The translations under genes were made by a program, and so were the position numbers. The notes beneath the pieces were generated by a model. That model was given only the letters and a program-made list of their open reading frames with translations, was not told the DNA's origin and did not search any database. Shown piece by piece: positions 49,426 through 57,736 of a stretch of DNA of 64,000 nt. The stretch lies in assembly GCA_020026375.1 (NCBI GenBank), contig JAHHQN010000001.1, forward strand, positions 124,001 to 188,000, given 5' to 3'. Source of the stretch: Alistipes sp. (lineage in GTDB: Bacteria > Bacteroidota > Bacteroidia > Bacteroidales > Rikenellaceae). Each line of letters starts with the position of its first letter. The stretch's first letter is position 1.

Positions 49426-50283
49426 TTATTTTTCGGTTACGGTACGCTTGGCACGGCTCTTCTTGGCGAGCTTGTGCTGCTGCGAACGGATAAAATCTTC
49501 GTTGCTGGTGTCGGCCGAAAGCTGCACGGGCAACACCTCTTCGCCCTCGGCAATCTTGTCGAGGTAGATGTCGATGGCCTTCACCATCGAAGGAGCGGCC
49601 GGACGGGGTGCGTTGGCCAGCACCGTGATGCCGGCATCGAGCGCCGTTTTGAGTGCGCCGTCGCCGAACACCGCCAGCGGGGGCAGGTTCTCGGTGCCGA
49701 ACTTCTCGATGAGGGCCTTGATGTCGGAGGGCGAATAGAGCGCCACCATACCGAAATCGGCCAGCTTCACATCGTCGAGGTCGGCCGACACCGTGCGCGC
49801 CAGAATGACGGGATCGACCGCCAGTTTCAACTTGGCCAGAGCGTCGGGCAACTCGGGTTTGTGGGGTTCGCTCAGCGCGAGGAGGAACTTCTCGTCCTTG
49901 TGCTTGATAATCTGCTCGATGAGCGAGGTAAACGAACCGTCGGCAAACGAAATCTTACGTTTGCGATATACGATATATTTCTGTAAATAAAGAGCGACTG
50001 CCTCGGTCTGACAGATGTATTTCATCGTCTCGGGGACAGTGATGCGTGCCTCCTCACAAATATGGAAGAAGCTGTCGACCGTGGTACGCGAGGTAAAAAT
50101 CACGGCGGTGTGATCGAGAATTTCGATTCTCTGTGAACGGAACTCTTTTAACGAGACTCCAACTACGCGGATGAAGGGATGATAAACAATCTCTACGTTG
50201 TGCTTCTGAGATAATTCGTAGAATGGGGATTTCTCAAATATGGCAGGTTTCGGCTGGGAAACCAATACGCGCTGGATTTTCAA
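49426..50283 (-). CDS. hemD: Uroporphyrinogen-III synthase family protein (HemD-like)
   Basis: The 285-aa product has the bilobed HemD layout: RVLVSQPKP at the start, TAVIFTSRTTVDSFFHICEE in the first lobe, and DFGMVALYSPSDIKALIEKFG plus LAVFGDGALKTALDAGITVLANAPRPAAPSMVKAIDIYL in the second. HemD closes and inverts hydroxymethylbilane to uroporphyrinogen III. A C-terminal extension of about 35 residues, basic and Gln/Lys-rich, is unusual. Many gut Bacteroidales lack full haem synthesis yet keep this gene beside rnpA, so its actual role may differ (established observation of context, inferred role). Confidence 0.82.
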   Translation of the reverse strand: MKIQRVLVSQPKPAIFEKSPFYELSQKHNVEIVYHPFIRVVGVSLKEFRSQRIEILDHTAVIFTSRTTVDSFFHICEEARITVPETMKYICQTEAVALYLQKYIVYRKRKISFADGSFTSLIEQIIKHKDEKFLLALSEPHKPELPDALAKLKLAVDPVILARTVSADLDDVKLADFGMVALYSPSDIKALIEKFGTENLPPLAVFGDGALKTALDAGITVLANAPRPAAPSMVKAIDIYLDKIAEGEEVLPVQLSADTSNEDFIRSQQHKLAKKSRAKRTVTEK

Positions 50284-50313
50284 TTTTAAAAGTTTTATAA
50301 TTAAGTATTAGTC

Positions 50314-51453
50314 TTACAGTTTCTTAAGTGCCAGCAGCCACAAGAGGCTGACAGGGAACAATTCCACGGTGCAAAGGTACAAAAACCAATGCAAAATTGA
50401 AATTTTTTTAGAAAGAAACAGACTAATTGTCTCTTTTACATAGACAAAAAGCGCCGTCGACAACATAAAAGCCATGACCACAAGCAGCCAGCGGCCGCTG
50501 CCCGAAGGCACGAACATGTAGAGCAGCAGGGGCGGGGTACAGAAAATCACGAAGAGCGAGAAGCAGATTCTTTTCAACTGCCAGAGCTGCGAGATGAAGT
50601 CGCGGCACAGCAGCACCTCGCCCGTGGCGCGAAGCGTCACATACTGAAAGAGATGCACCCCCACCAGGACAATCGGAACGGCCAGGGTGACGGCCAGCGC
50701 GGCACCGCCGTCGAGCAGTGCGCCCACCTCCTGCGGCACCCATTCGCCGAAGAAACGCACCACGGCGGCACCCGTCATCAGTGCGCCCACCCATGCCGAG
50801 GCATCGAGCAGCCGCATGAGGTTGTTGTTGTTCGACCCCGGAGAGAGCCGCTCGCCGGAGGTGTGATGGGTGAAGATACCGCCCAGAAGCGCCTTCACAT
50901 CGGGCAGAAACTTGTTGATGACCAGTGCAAAGGAGAAGGCCACCATCAGCACGAAGCCCTGAAACAGAGGCTGACCGACCAGTGACGGCGTGCGCAGCGT
51001 CACGGGCAGCTGCTCTTCGACGACAAGCGAGCGGCTGCCGAAAATCACGGGAGCCTCCACCTCACGGAACAAGGTGTCGGCCGGCACGACCAACGAATCG
51101 GCCGCCGCCGAGGGGAGCGAGTCCCTACCGACATATATTAAGGAATCGGCCGCACCGTCGTGCAGCGAATCGGCCGCCGATACCGCCAGGGAGTCAGCCG
51201 CAGGTGGCACGGCAACGCCTGTTTCGGGGCCGTGCAGCGCGGCGGACGGTCGCCTCGTCACCGGAGCCGCCTTCGCAACTGCCGGGGAGGCGTTGCGTGA
51301 TATATCGGCACGATGAGCCGCTCCGTCCTTCTGCGAGGGACGGGGTGGTGCGGTCACCTCCTTCCGGGGGCGGACATCAAGGCTGTCGGCCACAAAGCCG
51401 CCGCCCGTCGTGCCGCTCACGACACGACCATACGATAGGTTCTCCGCTGTCAT
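50314..51453 (-). CDS. DUF4271 membrane protein with N-terminal octapeptide repeats
   Basis: The 379-aa product has an N-terminal low-complexity cytoplasmic part of about 150 residues and five or six transmembrane helices from about 165 to the end (PLFQGFVLMVAFSFALVINKFLP; ALAVTLAVPIVLVGVHLFQYV; RWLLVVMAFMLSTALFVYVKETISLFL), matching DUF4271. In the N-terminal part ADSL, DSL or close variants recur every eight residues at 86, 94, 102, 110, 118 and near 126. DUF4271 is confined to Bacteroidota and sits beside hemD and rnpA in many genomes; function unknown. Its ATG shares one base with the kinase stop (TGATG). Confidence 0.82.
   Translation of the reverse strand: MTAENLSYGRVVSGTTGGGFVADSLDVRPRKEVTAPPRPSQKDGAAHRADISRNASPAVAKAAPVTRRPSAALHGPETGVAVPPAADSLAVSAADSLHDGAADSLIYVGRDSLPSAAADSLVVPADTLFREVEAPVIFGSRSLVVEEQLPVTLRTPSLVGQPLFQGFVLMVAFSFALVINKFLPDVKALLGGIFTHHTSGERLSPGSNNNNLMRLLDASAWVGALMTGAAVVRFFGEWVPQEVGALLDGGAALAVTLAVPIVLVGVHLFQYVTLRATGEVLLCRDFISQLWQLKRICFSLFVIFCTPPLLLYMFVPSGSGRWLLVVMAFMLSTALFVYVKETISLFLSKKISILHWFLYLCTVELFPVSLLWLLALKKL
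51094..51205. repeat. Degenerate 24-bp tandem repeats inside the DUF4271 gene
   Basis: Units built on AATCGGCCGC recur about every 24 bp at 51095, 51142, 51166 and 51190 with a weaker unit near 51118. They encode the AADSLxxx octapeptides on the minus strand and stay in frame. Confidence 0.55.
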
Positions 51454-52640
51454 CAGGCCTCAAAGAGTCGTTTTATGGTGATACGTATGGTGGTACCCTT
51501 CCCCGGCTCGGAGTCGATGACTGCGATTTTGCCGTGGTGGTACTCCTCGATGACGCGCTTCGACAACGACAGTCCCAGACCCCAGCCGCGCGTCTTGGTG
51601 GTGAATCCGGGTTCGAAGATACGGTTCCAGTTGCCTTTGGGGATACCCTTGCCCGTATCGCGCACATCGACCATGATGTTCCTGTCGTCGGAGGAGATGG
51701 TCACATCGATGGCTCCGTGGCCCTGAAGGGCATCGAGCGAGTTCTTCATCAGGTTCTCGACCACCCACTCGAAGAGGGCGGCGTTGATGTTGGCCTGCAC
51801 GGGGGCGATGGCCAGACCGTTGTAGTCGAGGGTCACATTGCGCGGTATGCGCTTGCGGAAATACATCACCGACTCGCCCACCACCTCATTGATGACGGCC
51901 GGTTCCAGCGGGGTCTCCGAACCGATTTTCGAGAAGCGGTCGACAATCTTCATCAGGTGGGTCAAATCCTTCTCCATCTCGGCCACGGCCTCCTGGTCGA
52001 TGTCCTGCGATTTGAGGTACTCCACCCAGCCCAGCAGCGACGAGGTGGGGGTGCCGAGCTGGTGGGCCGTCTCCTTGGCCAGACCTATCCACACGCGGTT
52101 CTGCTCGTCGTGCTTCGACGAACGGAAGGCGATGAAGCCCATCAGCACGAAGACGGTGATGACCAGCAGCTGTATGATGGGGAAATAATACAACGACTTG
52201 AGCAGCTGCGACTGTCCGTAGAAAATCAGCAGATAGTGTTCGTTGTTCCACCAGAAGGTGACCTTCTGCGGCGGATTCTCCTCGGCGAACTCCTCAATCT
52301 GACGGCGCAGGTGGTCGGGGTGGCCGATGATATCGCCGGGAATCAGGTGGGAGTAGACCACCTTGAAGTTCTCGTTGATGATGATGAACGGGATATTGTT
52401 GTTGTTCGAAAGAATCTGCTTGACGACCGGGTCGTCAACAACGGCCCCCAGCGCGTCGCGGTTGACGCGTTGCAGGGCGTTGGCCCACAATGCCACATCG
52501 TGCTGTTCCTTCTCCTTGAGTCGCTGCGCCATGTTGTTGGTGTAGAGCAACGAAAGCGCGGCCAGCAGTATGCCGACCACGATAATCACCACGCGGTGAC
52601 GGAAAGTGAACATGTCACGAATAGTTCTCATCTTCTGCAT
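51453..52640 (-). CDS. Sensor histidine kinase
   Basis: The 395-aa product has two transmembrane helices (about 16-34 and 152-173) flanking a periplasmic sensor of some 115 residues. The phosphoacceptor is His193 in KETAHQLGTP, an H-box variant found in several Bacteroidota kinases. The catalytic domain has N-box ENLMKNSLDAL, G1 DTGKGIP, F-box RIFEPGFTTK and G2 GWGLGLSLSKRVIEEYH. No response-regulator gene is nearby, so it is an orphan kinase in this operon. It starts 12 nt after the S41 protease gene. Confidence 0.93.
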   Translation of the reverse strand: MQKMRTIRDMFTFRHRVVIIVVGILLAALSLLYTNNMAQRLKEKEQHDVALWANALQRVNRDALGAVVDDPVVKQILSNNNNIPFIIINENFKVVYSHLIPGDIIGHPDHLRRQIEEFAEENPPQKVTFWWNNEHYLLIFYGQSQLLKSLYYFPIIQLLVITVFVLMGFIAFRSSKHDEQNRVWIGLAKETAHQLGTPTSSLLGWVEYLKSQDIDQEAVAEMEKDLTHLMKIVDRFSKIGSETPLEPAVINEVVGESVMYFRKRIPRNVTLDYNGLAIAPVQANINAALFEWVVENLMKNSLDALQGHGAIDVTISSDDRNIMVDVRDTGKGIPKGNWNRIFEPGFTTKTRGWGLGLSLSKRVIEEYHHGKIAVIDSEPGKGTTIRITIKRLFEA

Positions 52641-52652
52641 CTCGGTGTTCTG

Positions 52653-54320
52653 TTATTTGCGTGGGGTATCCTGCTCGCGGAGGATACGTTCATACTCCCC
52701 GACATCGGACAGCAGCTCCACGGCCCTGTCCACCTCACGGTCGCGCACCACACCATACTCCATCGCGCCCTCCTGATAGTTGAAACGCTGAATGATGTCG
52801 CGGTTGATGTACTCGACAATCTCCTTGCGGTAGGTGTCGATGTTCGAGGCGGTGTCGTCCTTGAGCTCCTTCTCGATTTGGGCAATCCGTTCGCCGAGTT
52901 CCTTGAAACGGTCCTCGTCGGTGGCCTTCTTCAGCATCTTGAGCGCCTGACGCGTCTCCGACTCGTAGGGCACCTTCTTGTCCTTCATGAACAGACGGAA
53001 GGCCTCATAGTCGGCATCGGTGATGGTGAAGGTGCGGCTGTCGACCTCCTTGAGTTCGGGGTGCGCAATCATATACTCGTCGCCGTAGTCGGCGATGAAT
53101 CCCAGGGCGAAGAGCGTGGCCGCAAAACGGCTCACATATTCGGGTTCGGTCTTGATGTCGGGCATCAGACCGCCGCCGTCATAGACCTTGCGGCCGCCGG
53201 CGGTGGCGAACTCCGAAATCAGCGAGTCGGGCACCACCTTCACGGTACCCTCCTGCGAATGGGAGTAGTCAACGGCCTGGATACAGCGGCCCGAAGGAAT
53301 GTAATACTTGGCAGTGGTGAGTTTCAGCATGCCGTTGTAGCCCAGCGGCACGGTGGTCTGCACCAGACCCTTGCCGAAGCTGCGCTGACCCAACAGCACC
53401 GCGCGGTCCAAATCCTGAAGGGCGCCCGACACGATTTCCGAGGCCGAGGCCGAACCGTTATTGATCAGCACCGCCAGACGCAGGTCGGGATAGGCCGGCT
53501 CCGAGGAGGTGGCATAGCTCTTCTTCGAGGCCTCGGTGCGGCCTTTGGTCGACAGCACCTCGGTGCCTTTGGGAACAAAGAGCGAGAGGATTTTCACGGC
53601 CTCCTGCATGATGCCGCCGCCGTTGAAACGCAGGTCGAGCACCAGATTGCGAAGTCGTCCCCCGCGATTGAGCGAGTCGAGGGCGTTGCGGATTTCGACA
53701 TACGAACCGTCGATGAAGTCGCGGTGACAGAGGTAGGCCGTCGAGTCGTTGAGCCAGCCGTAGTAAGGCACACTCGGTATGAGGATACGCTCGCGCACCA
53801 CATCGGCCTTGTAGCGGCTGCCGTCGAGACGCTCCAGCTCCAGACTCACCACACTGCCCGGCGTACCCTTCAGTCGCGAGGAGACCTGTTCGTTGGTGAA
53901 TTTCTCGGCACTCTTGCCGTCGATGGAGAGAATCTTGTCGCCGATTTTCATGCCGGCACGGTCGGAAGGCGAACCCTTGTAGGGCTGGGCGATGCAAATC
54001 CAGTCGCCCTTCTTGCGAATGAGCGAACCCATGCCGCCGTACTTGCCCGTGGTCAGCAGTTCGAAGTCCTGCATGGCATCTTCGGCGATGTATTCGGTAT
54101 AGGGGTCGAGGTCGCGCACCATGCCTTCGGCCGCGCCCTGCAACAGTTTGTCGGCATCGACGGGGTCGACATACCCCACCGACAGCTCGCGCATCATGCC
54201 TACCACCTGCTCCATCGCACGTCCCAGTCCGAAGTCGTCACGGGTGGCAAATGAGAATGCACCCACAACCGCAGTTGCAAGTGCCGCACTCATCACATAT
54301 TTTTTCCAGTTCTTATTCAT
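52653..54320 (-). CDS. C-terminal processing peptidase (S41 family) with PDZ domain
   Basis: The 555-aa product has an N-terminal signal/anchor (about 8-25), an alpha-helical start (VGYVDPVDADKLLQGAAEGMVRDLDPYTEYI), a PDZ domain near 90-175 (GGMGSLIRKKGDWICIAQPYKGSPSDRAGMKIGDKIL), and the S41 core. The catalytic Ser is Ser292 in NNGSASASEIVSGALQD, and the general base is Lys317 in RSFGKGLVQ, 25 residues later as in CtpA. It cleaves C-terminal tails of envelope proteins. The C-terminal 150 residues are an extra helical domain. Its start overlaps the end of the preceding gene by 8 nt. Confidence 0.94.
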   Translation of the reverse strand: MNKNWKKYVMSAALATAVVGAFSFATRDDFGLGRAMEQVVGMMRELSVGYVDPVDADKLLQGAAEGMVRDLDPYTEYIAEDAMQDFELLTTGKYGGMGSLIRKKGDWICIAQPYKGSPSDRAGMKIGDKILSIDGKSAEKFTNEQVSSRLKGTPGSVVSLELERLDGSRYKADVVRERILIPSVPYYGWLNDSTAYLCHRDFIDGSYVEIRNALDSLNRGGRLRNLVLDLRFNGGGIMQEAVKILSLFVPKGTEVLSTKGRTEASKKSYATSSEPAYPDLRLAVLINNGSASASEIVSGALQDLDRAVLLGQRSFGKGLVQTTVPLGYNGMLKLTTAKYYIPSGRCIQAVDYSHSQEGTVKVVPDSLISEFATAGGRKVYDGGGLMPDIKTEPEYVSRFAATLFALGFIADYGDEYMIAHPELKEVDSRTFTITDADYEAFRLFMKDKKVPYESETRQALKMLKKATDEDRFKELGERIAQIEKELKDDTASNIDTYRKEIVEYINRDIIQRFNYQEGAMEYGVVRDREVDRAVELLSDVGEYERILREQDTPRK

Positions 54321-54786
54321 CTCTTTTCAACATTCCGAGGTAGGAATCCAGACGGTAGACGATACGTGCCACCGCGCGCCGTTTTCCCGACACCTCAATC
54401 CATTGTCCATATTGTGACACCTTCATCTCATCGTCCCACAGCAGGGTCAGCCGTGTGAGCCAACCGTCGGCACGATAGATGAGCTGCTCGTCGCGGGTCT
54501 CCACATAGACGAAACCCGAGGCCTTCATGGCGTTGTCGATCTGTGTGCGGTGCTCCTCCACATCGCCCTCCACCCGTCGGGTGATGAAATCGATACGGGG
54601 CATCACCAGCGAGAGGACGACCATCACCACCGGCAGCATCATGCCGCGCGGCGTGTGGAACGTCACATAGACGAACTCCTCGAGGGTCATCTGTGTTCTG
54701 CTCATCAGCAGATTCAATGCCACAATCAACATACAGAAAACGCTGAAAGCGACAAAATATTTCAAAACTCTTACCGTGTAATTCAT
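54313..54786 (-). CDS. Small membrane protein of unknown function
   Basis: The 157-aa product has two transmembrane helices (about 8-28 and 47-64: LKYFVAFSVFCMLIVALNLLM and GMMLPVVMVVLSLVMPRI) and a C-terminal alpha/beta domain of about 85 residues on the cytoplasmic side (FVYVETRDEQLIYRADGWLTRLTLLWDDEMKVSQYG). I do not recognise the family. Its stop overlaps the S41 protease start by 8 nt, a sign of translational coupling, and it lies 57 nt after ispH. Confidence 0.7.
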   Translation of the reverse strand: MNYTVRVLKYFVAFSVFCMLIVALNLLMSRTQMTLEEFVYVTFHTPRGMMLPVVMVVLSLVMPRIDFITRRVEGDVEEHRTQIDNAMKASGFVYVETRDEQLIYRADGWLTRLTLLWDDEMKVSQYGQWIEVSGKRRAVARIVYRLDSYLGMLKRDE

Positions 54787-54843
54787 ATTCCAGCTATTTT
54801 TTTCGGTTTCCTACTTCAAAAAAAACATCACCTCCGTCCGCGG

Positions 54844-55707
54844 TCAGTATTTCATCTCGACCAGACGGTCGGCCACACGCTGCATCAGCCACTTGGGCGT
54901 CGACGTGGCTCCGCAGATACCCACCTTTTCGACACCTGCGAGCCATTGAGGGTCGATTTCCGAAGGCTCCTCGATGTTGTAGGTTCTGGCATTGGCGCGG
55001 CGGCACACCTCATAGAGTACCTTGCCGTTCGACGACTTGCGGCCGCAGACGAAAATCACCGCATCGAAACGCGCGGCGAACTCCGCCAGATGCTGCTCGC
55101 GTCCCGACACCTGACGGCAGATGGTGTCGGCAATCTCCACCTTCGAGGCATCGGCCGCGCGACGTTTCATCTCCTCGCCCAGATGTTCGAAGAGGGCGAT
55201 GCTCTGCGTGGTCTGCGACAGGAAGTAGATGGGACGCGCAAAATCAATCTGCGCCATGTCCTCCTCCTTCTCGATGACCACCACCGCATCGTCGACCTGA
55301 CCGGTGAGTCCCACCACCTCGGCGTGGCCCCTCTTGCCCAGAATCACCACCTGTCCTCCGACGGGCCGCATCTTGGCGTAGGCCTTCTTGACCCGCTCCT
55401 GCAACTTGGCCACCACGGGACATGTGGCATCGATGATGCGTATGCCCAGACGCTCGGCCCTGCGGTAGGTCGAGGGGGGTTCGCCGTGGGCGCGGATAAA
55501 GAGGCGGCTGCCCTCCAGCGACTCCATCTCGTCGTGGGTCACCGTCTTCAGCCCCAGCTCCTCGAGGCGCTGCACCTCGATACGGTTGTGTACGATGTCA
55601 CCCAGCGAGTAGACCCTGTCCGCTCCGCCGAGCGCCTTCTCCGCCTCGCCGATGGCTCTCACCACCCCGAAGCAGAAGCCCGATTTGTCGTCAATCTCGA
55701 TTTGCAA
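54844..55707 (-). CDS. ispH: IspH (LytB), HMBPP reductase
   Basis: The 287-aa enzyme reduces HMBPP to IPP and DMAPP, the last step of the MEP pathway. Three conserved cysteines for the [4Fe-4S] cluster appear in GFCFGV (Cys12), DATCPVV (near 95) and DTICRQVSGRE (near 196). HNRIEVQRL, FIRAHGEPP and the C-terminal GICGATSTPKWLM complete the active site. It overlaps nothing; 4 nt separate it from cmk upstream. With ispG at the left edge and the polyprenyl synthase at 6.3 kb it completes part of the isoprenoid pathway. Confidence 0.96.
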   Translation of the reverse strand: MQIEIDDKSGFCFGVVRAIGEAEKALGGADRVYSLGDIVHNRIEVQRLEELGLKTVTHDEMESLEGSRLFIRAHGEPPSTYRRAERLGIRIIDATCPVVAKLQERVKKAYAKMRPVGGQVVILGKRGHAEVVGLTGQVDDAVVVIEKEEDMAQIDFARPIYFLSQTTQSIALFEHLGEEMKRRAADASKVEIADTICRQVSGREQHLAEFAARFDAVIFVCGRKSSNGKVLYEVCRRANARTYNIEEPSEIDPQWLAGVEKVGICGATSTPKWLMQRVADRLVEMKY

Positions 55708-55711
55708 GGCG

Positions 55712-56413
55712 CTATCGTGTTTTCACTTCGTTCAACTTCTCGAGGAACCAGGTCATCTGCTCCTCGACGGTCATGTGGCTGTTGTCCAGCACCACGGCAT
55801 CGTCGGCCTTGCGCAGGGGCGACACCTCGCGCGTCATGTCGGCATGGTCGCGCTCCACCACATTGCGCTCGATTTCCTCGAGGGTGACATTGTGGCCCTT
55901 GGCCGTCAGCTCGTCGTAGCGGCGTTGTGCGCGCACACGGGGGTCGGCCGTCATGTAGATTTTCAGCTCGGCATCGGGGAAGACCGTGGTGCCGATGTCG
56001 CGGCCGTCCATCACCACGCCTCTTTCGCGGCCCATCTCCTGCTGCATGGCCACCAGACGGCGACGCACCTCGGGAATGGCACTCACGGGGCTGACCAGAC
56101 TGCTCACCTCGATGGTGCGTATCTTGTCCTCCACACAGCGGCCGTTGACATAGACATCGCTGGCTCCGCGCGAGGGGTTGAACACAAACGAGATGCTGAT
56201 TTCGTCAAGCAGGGCGCACACCTTGTCGGTGTCGACCCCGTCGGCCGAAACGGCCCCCTTCTCGAGGGCATAGAGGGTCACGGCGCGGTACATGGCACCG
56301 GTGTCGATGAAGATGTAGCCTAATTTGGCGGCGATGGCCTTGGCGAAGGTACTCTTGCCGCACGACGAGAAGCCGTCGACGGCGATAACGATTTTCTTAT
56401 CAGTGTCCGACAT
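55712..56413 (-). CDS. cmk: Cytidylate kinase
   Basis: The 233-aa P-loop kinase phosphorylates CMP and dCMP. Walker A is GFSSCGKST near 14-22; FIDTGAMYRAVTLYAL, MDGRDIGTTVFPDAELKIYMTADPRVRAQRRYDE and ADMTREVSPLRKADDAVVLDNSHMTVEE are the CMK blocks. An earlier in-frame ATG (56428) exists, but MSDTDKKIVIAVDG at 56413 fits the family start; both lie within the end of the LysE gene (14-nt overlap). The gene is in the operon between LysE and ispH. Confidence 0.93.
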   Translation of the reverse strand: MSDTDKKIVIAVDGFSSCGKSTFAKAIAAKLGYIFIDTGAMYRAVTLYALEKGAVSADGVDTDKVCALLDEISISFVFNPSRGASDVYVNGRCVEDKIRTIEVSSLVSPVSAIPEVRRRLVAMQQEMGRERGVVMDGRDIGTTVFPDAELKIYMTADPRVRAQRRYDELTAKGHNVTLEEIERNVVERDHADMTREVSPLRKADDAVVLDNSHMTVEEQMTWFLEKLNEVKTR

Positions 56414-57077
56414 TGGGGAAAATATCAAAATATGTGGATAATATGGTGTAGATTCCTAAGATTCCGATGATGAGTCCCGCCACATGGTTGATAGTGAGCA
56501 TGTGACGCGGACGGAAACGGCGGCGGAAGAGGTTGATGACACAGGCCAGCAGCGTCCACCAGGCCACCGCACCGCCGAAAAAGCCCACGATGACCAGCAC
56601 CGAACGTATGAAGCCGAACACGCCCTCGGTCGGCACGTCGCCGCTCGAGACCTTGAACACGGCGAAGAACGCCAGAATATAAGGCACCACCATGATGAAG
56701 TTGGCCAGCGTGATGCCGAAAATCGAGGCAAAATCCTGCCACATGGAGCTTTTGCCGGCTCTGTTCTTGCGGATTTGCGGCACGGGGTTCTGCACAAAGA
56801 TATAGACGCCCACTATCACGACGAATATACCGCCGATGACCCTCAACAAGGTGTTATATGTGTCAATCTGAGCCTGCAACATGGAGTAGAAGAAGAACGC
56901 CGCCATGGCCATGAAGGTGTCGGCACACGCCACACCGAAGCCCGAAACGATACCCGAACGGCGGCTTTTGGAGAGTGTGCGCTGGATACACAGCACCGCC
57001 ACGGGACCTACCGTGATGGAGGCCGCAATGCCGACGCAGATGCCCCGAAACAAAACTTCCAGTAAATCAAATGTCAT
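56400..57077 (-). CDS. LysE/RhtB-type amino-acid exporter family protein
   Basis: The 225-aa product has six predicted transmembrane helices: GICVGIAASITVGPVAVLCIQRTLSKSRRSGIVSGFGVACADTFMAMAAFFFYS is the characteristic LysE start with the GP motif after helix 1. Later helices follow: IGGIFVVIVGVYIFVQ, LANFIMVVPYILAFFAVF and FFGGAVAWWTLLACVINLF. The family exports amino acids or related small molecules; the substrate cannot be told. It heads the ten-gene minus-strand operon from a TACTTTTG box at 57109. Confidence 0.88.
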   Translation of the reverse strand: MTFDLLEVLFRGICVGIAASITVGPVAVLCIQRTLSKSRRSGIVSGFGVACADTFMAMAAFFFYSMLQAQIDTYNTLLRVIGGIFVVIVGVYIFVQNPVPQIRKNRAGKSSMWQDFASIFGITLANFIMVVPYILAFFAVFKVSSGDVPTEGVFGFIRSVLVIVGFFGGAVAWWTLLACVINLFRRRFRPRHMLTINHVAGLIIGILGIYTILSTYFDIFPNVGH

Positions 57078-57108
57078 ATCTCGTCTTCAGAGTTAATTAT
57101 ACATCGTA

Positions 57109-57116
57109 CAAAAGTA
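57109..57116 (-). promoter_or_regulatory. TACTTTTG -7 box of the ten-gene operon
   Basis: TAnnTTTG on the minus strand, 31 nt before the LysE ATG. Confidence 0.6.
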
Positions 57117-57266
57117 CGAATAAAAAGTCAATATCCGAAAATTCGTATCGTCGAAAAACACCTCTTACGGGGGGTTATCGTCCGGCCAAAGGTGGGAAAA
57201 AGTGTCGCAAGCGGCGCATTTTGCACCATTTGGCAGGTTCTTTGCCCCAAAACCGAATTTTCTGAC

Positions 57267-57274
57267 TACATTTG
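57267..57274 (+). promoter_or_regulatory. TACATTTG -7 box of the DUF3467 gene
   Basis: A TAnnTTTG match 25 nt before the ATG at 57300. Confidence 0.6.
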
Positions 57275-57299
57275 CAACACTAATTCCTGAAAGACTATT

Positions 57300-57596
57300 A
57301 TGGCAGAGATGAACCAGTTTGGTCTCGACATCGCCATCGATGACGAGACGGCACAGGGCAAATATTCCAATTTGGCCATCATATCGCACTCCCCTTCGGA
57401 GTTCATCATCGACTTCGCGACCGTGCTTCCCAATGTGGAGAAGGCTCATGTCAAGAGTCGTATCATTCTCACTCCCGAGCATGCCAAACGGCTGTTGGGT
57501 TCGTTGCAGGACAATATCCGGCGCTACGAAACCACGATGGGACACATCGACCTCCACATGCCGGCGGAGGCCGGCCCCAAAATCGGCGAGGCATAG
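57300..57596 (+). CDS. DUF3467 family protein
   Basis: The 98-aa soluble product carries the DUF3467 core: GKYSNLAIISHSPSEFIIDFATVLPN, KAHVKSRIILTPEHAKRLLGSLQDNIRRYETTMG. This small family is broadly conserved in bacteria, without a settled function. The fold is predicted beta-rich with a C-terminal helix. It has its own promoter and shares a bidirectional terminator with folC. Confidence 0.88.
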   Translation: MAEMNQFGLDIAIDDETAQGKYSNLAIISHSPSEFIIDFATVLPNVEKAHVKSRIILTPEHAKRLLGSLQDNIRRYETTMGHIDLHMPAEAGPKIGEA

Positions 57597-57618
57597 CACG
57601 GCCTGCCGTCTGAAAAAA

Positions 57619-57677
57619 ATTCCCTTCCGCAAATCCTCGCCCCCAAAGGGTCGGAATCTGCGGAAGGGATATTTTTT
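57619..57677. terminator. Terminator between the DUF3467 gene and folC
   Basis: TCCCTTCCGCA (57621) pairs with TGCGGAAGGGA (57659); seven A and six T flank the stem, so it can act both ways. Confidence 0.8.
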
Positions 57678-57736
57678 GCCCTGCGGCCGCGGGTCGGCAT
57701 CTGCTCACGGACGCAGGCGATGTTCAACCGATGCGG

